DNA of 5,908 nucleotides, from NCBI GenBank assembly GCA_023429545.1, contig JAEYUU010000383.1:1-5908 (forward strand), in the 5' to 3' direction. Origin of the DNA: Verrucomicrobiota bacterium. GTDB lineage: Bacteria; Verrucomicrobiota; Verrucomicrobiia; Verrucomicrobiales; Verrucomicrobiaceae. Below are positions 1 through 5,908 of the stretch, piece after piece. Position 1 is the stretch's first letter, and each line of letters starts with the position of its first letter. The notes beneath the pieces are model-generated. The model did no database searches. It was not told where the DNA came from and saw only the letters and a program-made list of their open reading frames with translations. A program made the position numbers and the translations under genes.

Positions 1-785
1 AGGCGGCTGGTGCCGGCGAACTTGTCCGGCTTGAACATGCGCTGGAGCTCGGTCTTGCGCGGCTTCATCTCTGCCAGCGCGAAGGCAATGGGCGCGGTGA
101 AATCCGCCGCGAGGGGCATGGTGTGACCGGCGAACTGCACATCCTCCACGGCCAGGGGATCATGATACACCATGGTACACGCGCGGCCCTTGAAGTTGAT
201 GAGCACTGTGACGCCGTAGTAGGACGTCTTGCCCATCACGAACGGATCCACCTTGGTGAAATCGAATCCCTGGTTGGCCGTGATCATCGGCGCTCCGATG
301 CCGTCCTTCACTGTGCGCTCTGTTACGAGCTTGCCCTTGAACTCAAAGCGATCTGCCGGCAGCACGCGAAACATGCCCGGGTCATGCTTCCCGTCTGTCT
401 TGAGTGCGAGCGTCCAGTCCTCCGTGGCGCCCGGGCACACGATGGGCTTCTTCCAGGGCTTGAGCTGGTTGTCATGGATGACCTCAAAGATGCGCGCGAC
501 GGCGAAGTTGTAATCTTTTCGCGCCTGCGTGTCGTCCGGGTTCTTCGCCAGCACTTCCGCAGAGTAGGAGGCGGCGTTCAGGTACCGTCCGATCTGTTCT
601 TCAGGTGTCTTGGCCGGGGTCTTGATGGCGCGCTCGAGCAGGGCACTGCCAAGGCCCACCGCCTTGACCTTGGGAGCTCTCTCACGCGCCGTGGAGTAGA
701 CATTGCAACCCACCAGACTCAAGGCCAGGAGCGCGAGCGCGCAGGTGCGGAGAATTGAAGGGAGTTGCCCCATAAGTGATCGCAT
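1..785 (-). CDS. Lipoprotein, N-terminal part only; possible secreted alpha/beta hydrolase (3' end off the window)
   Basis: The frame is open from an ATG at 785 (or a second in-frame ATG at 773) to the left edge, about 260 residues without a stop. Counting from the 773 start, a short basic segment (R9) leads into a hydrophobic run ending in the lipobox LVGC (residues 20-23), so Cys23 should be lipidated by Lgt and become residue 1 of the mature protein. Asn follows the Cys, not Asp, which under the E. coli +2 rule points to the outer membrane. Residues ~60-95 (YLNAASYSAEVL, then KDYNFAVARIFEVI) look helical and TPR-like. The end reads DFTAPIAFALAEM followed by a basic linker, a layout I associate with lipoproteins carrying a C-terminal alpha/beta hydrolase domain. 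The catalytic part lies outside the window, so the hydrolase assignment is inference from remembered family layout. The gene starts 57 bp after the methyltransferase stop and is probably the last visible cistron of the operon. The 785 start gives a more basic N-terminus; neither start has a good ribosome binding site. Confidence 0.72.
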   Translation of the reverse strand, partial: MRSLMGQLPSILRTCALALLALSLVGCNVYSTARERAPKVKAVGLGSALLERAIKTPAKTPEEQIGRYLNAASYSAEVLAKNPDDTQARKDYNFAVARIFEVIHDNQLKPWKKPIVCPGATEDWTLALKTDGKHDPGMFRVLPADRFEFKGKLVTERTVKDGIGAPMITANQGFDFTKVDPFVMGKTSYYGVTVLINFKGRACTMVYHDPLAVEDVQFAGHTMPLAADFTAPIAFALAEMKPRKTELQRMFKPDKFAGTSR

Positions 786-842
786 GTAGCGGGAATGTCG
801 CTCCCACGTCAAGCAATGCCTGCGACCATGCAGGACTTTGTA

Positions 843-1949
843 CTACGCGACGATGGCCCGCTTCAAGTAAACCTCCACGTCGTAGACATGTCCGGCCCCC
901 ATGTGCTTCGCCAGCTTGAACCCCCCGGCTTCCATCAGCGCCTTCAGGTTGTCACGGTCGCGGTAGTCAAACCGCCGGCCAAAAACCTCCAGGAGCCGCG
1001 TGGCGGCATTCCTCCGGTAGGTGTTGACGATCAGGCTGCCGCCCTCGGCAAGCAGGTGATGGAGCCGGTGCACCAGATCCAGCGCAGACGCCGGATCCGG
1101 AGGCGGCGCCATGCCCATGCACTGCTCGGTCGTGGTGTAGGTGTGGCCGTGGAAATACTCCAAAATCCCGATGGCCGTCACCACGTCGTACGTGGAAGAA
1201 ACATCCTCCGCGTGATCCATGAAGATGTCTTCGGCCCTGGCTGAGATTCCCCTGCCACTACCCGGGCTCGCATGCCTGTCCTTGGTGGTGGAGAGCTTGT
1301 CCATCAGGCGGTTGGCCTTGTCAGTGTTTGAAGGATCCCGGTCGGTGATCTCGACACTGACTAGAGAGGGATCGACGCCGTCACGCATGAGCTTGTCGTA
1401 CACGAGGATCATGCTCAGACCGGTACCCGCGGCCACAGCCTTGAGGCGCACCGGCTTGCCCGCGTCCAGCCGGCTCTTTGCCTCCTCATAGGTGGAGATG
1501 GTCTCCCAGACCATTCTGAGCCGCACATCCTTCGCCTGCACGGAGTCCAGGAAAAGCCTGTCCCACATCTCGCAGTTCGCGCGGATCTCAGGGCAGATCA
1601 TCATGTACTGGCTGTTCATGGGATCGCCGCCTTCGACGAGGCACTCGTTGGTGTGGCTGGTGGAGCCCATCAAGGAGTGCGCGTAACTATGACCAGAGCG
1701 TTCCAGGATTCTGTTGCTGTATTTCGTCGCCACCGCTCCGTCGGCAGTCTGCGTCCTGGTGGACTTCGTGGTCCAGCTCAGGATCCTGTGGGAGACGGTT
1801 GCGAGAATCTTCTTGGACGGACGGGCTGGGGTCAGGCCATGTGCTCCAAAGATGGTGCGGCTCAAGCTGGCCACGATGGCTTCTGAATCGTCCTCATGAC
1901 CGCTCCCGTAGAGAGCGGCCACTGCTTCCATCGGCTTCAGGTGCTTCAT
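843..1949 (-). CDS. Class I SAM-dependent methyltransferase-like protein
   Basis: This 368-residue protein has no signal peptide or membrane segment, so it should be cytosolic. The Rossmann-like methyltransferase core occupies roughly residues 165-368. The glycine-rich SAM loop is KAVAAGTGLSM (170-180), strand 2 is VSVEITDRD (198-205), an acidic AEDIF (239-243) sits at the motif II position, strand 4 is YDVVTAIGILEYF (254-266) and strand 5 is SLIVNTY (305-311) after a typical LLAEGG turn. The end, LKALMEAGGFKLAK then VYDVEVYLKRA, is the usual C-terminal helix and strands of class I enzymes. The loop is degenerate: the acidic residue usual just before it is replaced by Lys-Ala-Val. Residues 1-160 match no domain I recognise. 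The substrate is unknown. The fold recalls the methyltransferase half of YnbC-like hydrolase/methyltransferase fusions, but that is only a resemblance. It starts 25 bp after the permease stop, consistent with co-transcription. An alternative in-frame ATG lies at 1931. Confidence 0.75.
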   Translation of the reverse strand: MKHLKPMEAVAALYGSGHEDDSEAIVASLSRTIFGAHGLTPARPSKKILATVSHRILSWTTKSTRTQTADGAVATKYSNRILERSGHSYAHSLMGSTSHTNECLVEGGDPMNSQYMMICPEIRANCEMWDRLFLDSVQAKDVRLRMVWETISTYEEAKSRLDAGKPVRLKAVAAGTGLSMILVYDKLMRDGVDPSLVSVEITDRDPSNTDKANRLMDKLSTTKDRHASPGSGRGISARAEDIFMDHAEDVSSTYDVVTAIGILEYFHGHTYTTTEQCMGMAPPPDPASALDLVHRLHHLLAEGGSLIVNTYRRNAATRLLEVFGRRFDYRDRDNLKALMEAGGFKLAKHMGAGHVYDVEVYLKRAIVA

Positions 1950-1974
1950 GGTGAAAACAGGTTCGACCCCAGGG

Positions 1975-3090
1975 CTAACCTTGGATGGCCACCGCGGGAG
2001 ACATGCGGGAGGCGCGCCAGGAAGGGTACAGGCCGCTGATCAATCCGACGACGACCGCGATGGCCACAGAGAGGATCATCAGTTGCGGGCTCAAGTCAGG
2101 CTCCAGCAGGCCGCGGATCTTTGGTGAGCGTTCCAGCAGAGCTACGGCCCCTGCTCCTACGGCTACTCCGACCACGCCTCCCAGGAAGCCCAGCAGCGCG
2201 GACTCGGCGAGGATCATCTTCATGACGCGGCGCTTCTTCCACCCCACCGCAAGGAGAATGCCGATCTCATGCGTGCGCTCGAACACGGTCATGAGCATGG
2301 TGTTCATCACTCCAAAGACACCCACGATGATCGCCAGCGTGGAAGTGCTCCAACTCATGGCGCGCACCACCTTGAAGCCCTGGCTGGACTGCACCACGTC
2401 CTGCGCGCGCAATGCGCGGCCCTGAGGGAAGAGCTTCTTTACTTCGGCCGCGATGTTGTCCACGTCTTGGGGTGTTACATCCGGCTCGAAGCGAAGGTCC
2501 ACAAAGTTCACCTTTCCTTCGTTCTGCGTGACCTTTTGCAGCACTGGTAGAGAGAGAATGATGGCCCCATTCTCCACGACCGATCCACCGGAGACGGTGC
2601 CCACCACGGCAAGCTCTTCGCTTTCGAGTTGCACGGTGTCACCGACCTTCTTCCCCATCGCATCGGCGACCGTGACGCCCAGCACCACGGCCATTTCATT
2701 GGCGTCGTTGGGCATCCTTCCATCCACGACCTTGAGCTTGCCCCAGGTAAATCCGCCCCACTCTCGACCTGAGACCATGACCATGTCCATGTTCTCCACG
2801 CTGATCATTTGCATCAGTACGGTGGTTGTCTCCTGTACCTTGGGGATCTTCGCAATGTCGTCTTCGAGCTTCTCCTCAAACACCTTCGGGTTCACCGAGC
2901 CGCTCATGTTGCTGACGATCATGTCGATGCCAATGCTGTCGAGCTGCTCCTTGATGCTCTTCTCATAACCGCCGGACATGCCCACCAGCGCCACCACGGC
3001 GGCAATGCCGATGGCAATGCCACACAAGGTGAGGCCGGTGCGGATGGGGCGGCGGGTCAGACCGCGACGAACAATGGTAAAAAACGTCAT
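1975..3090 (-). CDS. ABC transporter permease, FtsX/MacB/LolC family
   Basis: This 371-residue inner-membrane protein has the four-helix topology of type VII ABC permeases. Helix 1 is at about 18-39, a large extracytoplasmic MacB-PCD-like domain spans ~45-240, and three helices follow at ~247-269, ~295-319 and ~337-356. The most diagnostic stretch is 262-296 (MNTMLMTVFERTHEIGILLAVG followed by basic residues), the FtsX-domain coupling region that contacts the ATPase. The C-terminus GLYPSWRASRMSPAVAIQG (353-371) is the classic ending of MacB-type permeases. These proteins dimerise and use mechanotransmission, driving a periplasmic movement without passing substrate through the membrane. The length is close to that of LolC/LolE and of the MacB permease half. 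The ATPase is not fused to it, unlike in E. coli MacB, and is encoded just upstream with a 9-bp gap. The ATG at 3090 has no Shine-Dalgarno sequence, so translation may be coupled to the ATPase stop. Lol-type extraction and MacB-type efflux cannot be separated on this sequence alone. Confidence 0.93.
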   Translation of the reverse strand: MTFFTIVRRGLTRRPIRTGLTLCGIAIGIAAVVALVGMSGGYEKSIKEQLDSIGIDMIVSNMSGSVNPKVFEEKLEDDIAKIPKVQETTTVLMQMISVENMDMVMVSGREWGGFTWGKLKVVDGRMPNDANEMAVVLGVTVADAMGKKVGDTVQLESEELAVVGTVSGGSVVENGAIILSLPVLQKVTQNEGKVNFVDLRFEPDVTPQDVDNIAAEVKKLFPQGRALRAQDVVQSSQGFKVVRAMSWSTSTLAIIVGVFGVMNTMLMTVFERTHEIGILLAVGWKKRRVMKMILAESALLGFLGGVVGVAVGAGAVALLERSPKIRGLLEPDLSPQLMILSVAIAVVVGLISGLYPSWRASRMSPAVAIQG

Positions 3091-3099
3091 GATGAGTGG

Positions 3100-3816
3100 T
3101 TAAGCAGTCGGAGCTGTGGAGACGCTGTCTGAAATCACGCGGCCGTCCTTCATGCGAATGGTGCGCTCGGCCATGGCGGCGATGGAGGGGTCGTGCGTCA
3201 CCAGCGTGAGTGTGATGCCGCGGTCCCGGTGCAGTTGCATCAGTAGATCGAGAATCTGCATCGCGTTCTCGCTGTCGAGATTTCCGGTGGGTTCATCCGC
3301 GAGCACCACGGAAGGCCCATTCGCCAGTCCGCGCGCAATGGCCACACGCTGCCTTTCTCCGCCCGAGAGTTCCGAAGGGTAGTGCGTGAGACGATGCGAG
3401 AGACCCACCGCATGCAGAAGTTCCCTGGCCCGCTCCTTGCGTTCCGCCACCGAGAGCCCGCCTTCAAACATCGGAATCTGCACGTTCTCGATTACCGTGA
3501 AGGTCGGCAGCAGGTGAAAGGCCTGGAACACAAAGCCGATGTCATGCGAGCGGTAGTGTGAGGCATCCTTCATGTCAGGAATCGACCTCCCGCGAAAGGT
3601 GAGGCTGCCCTCCGTGGGTGTCACGAAGGATCCCAGCAACTGCAGCAGGGTCGTCTTCCCGGAACCGCTCTGCCCAGTGATGGCGACAAACTCACCCTCC
3701 CTGATCTGCAGATCCACACCCCGCAAGGCGATGACGTGGCCATCGTCATAACTCTTTTTCAAGCCCCTCGCCTCGAAGACGATGTTGTTGGATCCGTCGG
3801 TCGCTGTTGCAGGCAT
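3100..3816 (-). CDS. ABC transporter ATP-binding protein, LolD/MacB type
   Basis: This is a complete 238-residue nucleotide-binding subunit with every catalytic element intact: Walker A GQSGSGKT (48-55), Q-loop Gln98 in FVFQAFHLLP, ABC signature LSGGERQRVAIARGL (150-164), Walker B VVLADE with catalytic Glu175, D-loop GNLD (178-181) and switch His208 in VTHDP. The FQAFHLLPTFTVIENV and DEPTGNLDS segments are typical of the LolD/MacB/FtsE group, which pair with FtsX-fold permeases. Length is normal for the family (~220-240). It hydrolyses ATP on the cytoplasmic face as a dimer to power the permease encoded 9 bp downstream. It follows the LolA-like gene after a 73-bp gap. The ATG at 3816 is preceded by pyrimidine-rich sequence with no Shine-Dalgarno motif. 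No specific symbol is given, because LolD and MacB-type ATPases are not separable by eye. Confidence 0.95.
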   Translation of the reverse strand: MPATATDGSNNIVFEARGLKKSYDDGHVIALRGVDLQIREGEFVAITGQSGSGKTTLLQLLGSFVTPTEGSLTFRGRSIPDMKDASHYRSHDIGFVFQAFHLLPTFTVIENVQIPMFEGGLSVAERKERARELLHAVGLSHRLTHYPSELSGGERQRVAIARGLANGPSVVLADEPTGNLDSENAMQILDLLMQLHRDRGITLTLVTHDPSIAAMAERTIRMKDGRVISDSVSTAPTA

Positions 3817-3889
3817 GGAGCTAACTTATGTGGGAGAAGTGGAGTGGAGCACGGGAGTGAGAAGTTGACCACCTGGCGCTGTAAGGTGT

Positions 3890-4669
3890 TCAGTCTCCAC
3901 CGCGCGGGGCGTTGATATTTTTCAGTCCTTCCGGTGAAAAATCCGCATCCGTGTAGCTCACACCGCGTTTGATGCGTGAGCCGTCCAGCTCAGTGACGGT
4001 GGAGCCACGGCGCACGGAGAGATTGGCGGGAATGTGCTTTCCATCGCTCATGACCACATCGGTGGTATCGATGCGTACCGCGACGTCGCCCGAGGAGGAA
4101 TATTTCTCGATGCGCAGGGGCACCATGCGGCGGAGATCGATCCAGGAACGCACCTTGGAATAGGAGCCCTTGCCGCCGTTCGATTCCAGGATGTGGCACT
4201 CGACCTTGTCGATCGTCTCGGTGCCGGCGAAGGACTGGTTTTCCCAGGCAAAGAAATTCTGCACCACGTCTTCGTAGTTGAGCGCGCTGCCGAAGAGGGG
4301 CTGCTTCATTTGCGATGCCTCGATGGTGGCCAGCTTGTCCGGCGGGACGAAGCTCGCCCCACTGCCGCTGCTGCGCAGGAGCACGCCGGTGCCCTTCTGT
4401 TCCTTGGGAAACAGGATCTGATACACCACCTCGGTGGAAGAGGCGGACTTGCGTGCTTTGATCTGGATCTGCAGGGTGGCTCCCCCGGTTTCCATCTTCA
4501 GCCGGATGAACGTATTCCCATCCTGCTGCCGGGCGCTGAGCCGGGAGGCGAGTTCCTTGGCCGTAATCCCGCCTTCCTGGGCGCTGGCGGAAGGATAGGT
4601 AAACGCCAGGGCGGCGAAGGCGGCGCCGAAGAGGGCGGACCGGACAGGCGAAAAGAAGCTGGCTTTCAT
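3890..4669 (-). CDS. LolA-like outer membrane lipoprotein-sorting family protein (periplasmic)
   Basis: The chosen start is the ATG at 4669, giving 259 residues that begin with a clear Sec signal peptide: MKAS plus Arg10, a hydrophobic core at 11-23, and a likely signal peptidase I site ASA|QE (30/31). There is no lipobox, so a soluble periplasmic protein is expected. The frame stays open up to an ATG at 4786, but those 39 extra residues are Arg/Pro-rich and would bury the signal peptide. The mature part reads as alternating beta strands as in the LolA/LolB half-barrel, which holds acyl chains in a hydrophobic cavity. Landmarks resembling the LolA-like (TP0789-type) family are LFGSALNYEDV (125-135), a VECHIL strand (155-160), WIDLRRMVPLRIEKY (176-190) and the closing DFSPEGL (243-249). 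The family is often annotated as 'outer membrane lipoprotein-sorting protein'. Its place before an ABC ATPase and FtsX-type permease suggests it accepts the cargo they release. The true ligand is unknown. Confidence 0.85.
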   Translation of the reverse strand: MKASFFSPVRSALFGAAFAALAFTYPSASAQEGGITAKELASRLSARQQDGNTFIRLKMETGGATLQIQIKARKSASSTEVVYQILFPKEQKGTGVLLRSSGSGASFVPPDKLATIEASQMKQPLFGSALNYEDVVQNFFAWENQSFAGTETIDKVECHILESNGGKGSYSKVRSWIDLRRMVPLRIEKYSSSGDVAVRIDTTDVVMSDGKHIPANLSVRRGSTVTELDGSRIKRGVSYTDADFSPEGLKNINAPRGGD

Positions 4670-5075
4670 GCGGATAACTTTTGGGCAGCGGGTTGGGAGA
4701 ATCCTCGACGTGGGCGTGAATCGTGCAACTTGAATTGAGCCGCAAGCCGCACGCCTTCTCAACGAAATCGGCGCCGGAGGCCTCATGAGAGACTCTGGAA
4801 AAGTGGACGGGATGCGAAAATTGGTTCAGTCATCATCATTTTCAGCGGTCGTGGTGGTTGTTTGTCGAATCACCGTGGGAAGTGACACTCGCGGCTGCGG
4901 GCCCCGCTACAATCAGAATCGCCTTTCCCGAAAGAGGTGGCTGGAGTTCCGCAACCGCTCTGAAAAGGGAGTCTTCGCTTGCGACGCTACTGCCTCGCCC
5001 TGATGTGTCGCAGGGGAATCAGTAAAGTTGGGAGTGCTGCCGCCTCTACTGGATACCAGTGCCGGGCAAGGCCTC
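4670..5075. other. Intergenic region with no convincing gene
   Basis: About 400 bp separate the desaturase stop from the LolA-like start. Short frames exist on both strands, but none has a recognisable domain, a ribosome binding site or a convincing composition. A near-palindrome GCGGGCCCCGC lies at 4897-4907 without a following T-run, so it is not a good terminator. The region should hold the 3' end of the desaturase transcript and the promoter for the LolA-ABC operon. I find no strong sigma-70 match; the best weak candidate on the minus strand is TTGAGA (4762-4757) and TCAATT (4738-4733) with an 18-bp spacer. I see no tRNA, repeat array or insertion sequence. Confidence 0.6.
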
Positions 5076-5908
5076 CTACTCGGCAGCCAGCGCCGCCGGA
5101 GCCCCCTTCAGGCCACGCCATTGCGCGCCCACTTTCGGATCCCGCAGGCAGCCAAGGAGATGTCCGATGGCGTGGGAATAGCTTCGGAAGGGCTCCAATT
5201 CCTCCTCATTGGTGGGATACAGATCCTTCTGGTAAATCGGCAGCTCGGCATGAGGCAGGCCAGCACGCTGATGGTGCACCCCATGGAAGGGCTCGTGAAG
5301 CAGGGTGAAGGATACCAATTTACCCGACCATGTATTCGCGATGATGCTGCGAGTCGCGCTGCGAATGGTGGAACCTGTGAGACCCACATGCTCCACATAC
5401 TTGCGCCAGCTCTGAAGATTGCCCGCGATGAAGCCGGGAATGAAGTACATCCACAGCCAGTACTTCCACGTGCCTGTGAGACCGACTGCGACGGTGAGCA
5501 GGGCGGCATGGAAGGCCACGATACCGAACAGTTCCATCCACACGCGGCGGCGCACCTTCTTGCTGCGGATGGGCGAGTCTTTGCGGAGGAACGTTCTGAG
5601 AAACATGCCGGGCGTATGGAACAGCCCGAAGCACAGTTCCGTGAAGGCCATGAGACAGCGGAACCAACGCGGGGACTTCGGGTCATTGAATGGCCAGAGT
5701 TCTTCATCGCGCTCACATCCAAGATGCGCATCGTGCGTCTGGTGCGCGGCACGGTACAGCGTGAAACTCATCAAGCTGAGAAAGCCGATGAACACGCCGT
5801 CAAGGTCATTGAGAAAGCGGCTCTTGCGCAGCATGCCATGGGAGGCCTCGTGGAAGCCAATGAGGTTGCCGTGCATCAAATGACACGCCGTGAGAACCAG
5901 CGGCACCG
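5076..5908 (-). CDS. Membrane fatty acid desaturase family protein, C-terminal part (5' end off the window)
   Basis: The frame enters from the right edge and stops at TAG 5078-5076, giving 276 residues. Numbering here is from the GTG at 5906, which is probably internal because the first histidine box already sits at residue 19, while full-length members have roughly 60-90 residues and a membrane segment before it. The di-iron ligands appear as box 1 HEASH (19-23), box 2 HQTHDAH (55-61) and box 3 HEPFHGVHH (204-212); the accessory EH motif is at 172-173 in YVEHVG. Hydrophobic segments lie at about 37-50, 125-145 and 149-163. After box 3, the GLPHAELP stretch and the closing SHAIGHLLGCLRDPKVGAQW resemble bacterial FA_desaturase proteins. 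Such enzymes use O2 and electrons from ferredoxin or a similar donor to introduce double bonds or hydroxyls into acyl chains or related lipids at the membrane. Box 2 is unusual in having Asp59 where the family normally has the second His of HxxHH. The substrate and regiochemistry are unknown. The 406-bp gap suggests a separate transcription unit from the next operon. Confidence 0.88.
   Translation of the reverse strand, partial: VPLVLTACHLMHGNLIGFHEASHGMLRKSRFLNDLDGVFIGFLSLMSFTLYRAAHQTHDAHLGCERDEELWPFNDPKSPRWFRCLMAFTELCFGLFHTPGMFLRTFLRKDSPIRSKKVRRRVWMELFGIVAFHAALLTVAVGLTGTWKYWLWMYFIPGFIAGNLQSWRKYVEHVGLTGSTIRSATRSIIANTWSGKLVSFTLLHEPFHGVHHQRAGLPHAELPIYQKDLYPTNEEELEPFRSYSHAIGHLLGCLRDPKVGAQWRGLKGAPAALAAE

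Noticed and set aside
123..758. Plus-strand open frame of 211 codons
   Set aside because: It lies antisense to the lipoprotein gene, which has a clear signal peptide and lipobox. The plus-strand product is rich in His/Arg with no recognisable domain, as expected for a shadow of GC-rich coding sequence.
819..834. Inverted repeat CCTGC-N6-GCAGG after the methyltransferase stop
   Set aside because: Only a 5-bp stem and no following T-run on the minus strand, so it is not a credible intrinsic terminator.
3870..3888. Inverted repeat CACCT-N9-AGGTG between the LolA-like gene and the ATPase
   Set aside because: A 5-bp stem with a 9-nt loop and no T-run is within chance expectation and would not separate the two genes.
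4034..4738. Plus-strand open frame of 234 codons antisense to the LolA-like gene
   Set aside because: No domain, signal peptide or ribosome site is visible; composition fits an antisense shadow.
3990..4745. Minus-strand open frame of 251 codons overlapping the LolA-like gene
   Set aside because: The product is an Arg/Pro/His-rich frame-shifted shadow of the LolA-like gene, which has a signal peptide and family landmarks in its own frame.
4733..4762. Possible sigma-70 promoter on the minus strand (TTGAGA, 18 bp, TCAATT) before the LolA-like gene
   Set aside because: The -10 box matches only 3 of 6 consensus positions. Position about 57 nt before the start is reasonable, but the match is too weak to annotate.
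4670..4786. Upstream start at 4786 for the LolA-like protein
   Set aside because: It would add 39 Arg/Pro-rich residues before a well-formed signal peptide, which would prevent normal Sec targeting.
4785..5308. Two short plus-strand frames (4785-5003 and 4979-5308) in and beyond the intergenic gap
   Set aside because: Neither shows family features. The second runs antisense into the desaturase C-terminus, and no ribosome binding site supports either.

Overview
The window is a GC-rich stretch of a diderm (Gram-negative type) bacterial chromosome. All six recognisable genes lie on the minus strand, so they are read here from the right edge to the left. Envelope features are plentiful: a Sec signal peptide, a lipobox, a LolA-like periplasmic protein and a LolD/LolC-like ABC pair. 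None of the visible start codons has a clear Shine-Dalgarno sequence at normal spacing. This combination would fit the Verrucomicrobiota or a related PVC lineage, but that placement is inference from style and was not tested.

Layout in transcription order. (1) 5908-5076: the C-terminal part of a membrane fatty acid desaturase whose N-terminus lies beyond the right edge. (2) 5075-4670: about 400 bp with no convincing gene; it probably holds the end of the desaturase transcript and the promoter of the next operon. (3) 4669-3890: a secreted LolA-like 'outer membrane lipoprotein-sorting' family protein. (4) 3816-3100: an ABC ATPase of the LolD/MacB type. (5) 3090-1975: its FtsX/MacB/LolC-type permease. 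(6) 1949-843: a class I SAM-dependent methyltransferase-like protein with a long N-terminal extension. (7) 785-1: the first ~260 residues of a lipoprotein, possibly the front end of a secreted alpha/beta hydrolase, cut by the left edge.

Genes 3 to 7 are closely spaced (gaps of 73, 9, 25 and 57 bp) and co-directional, so they look like one operon. The core unit is an ATPase, a permease and a periplasmic LolA-fold carrier. That resembles a compact Lol-like system that would take a lipid-linked or hydrophobic cargo from the inner membrane and pass it to a soluble carrier. The lipoprotein at the operon's end is a possible client, and the methyltransferase could modify the cargo or simply be co-transcribed. 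The substrate cannot be read from sequence alone. No MacA-type adaptor or TolC-type outer membrane channel is visible.
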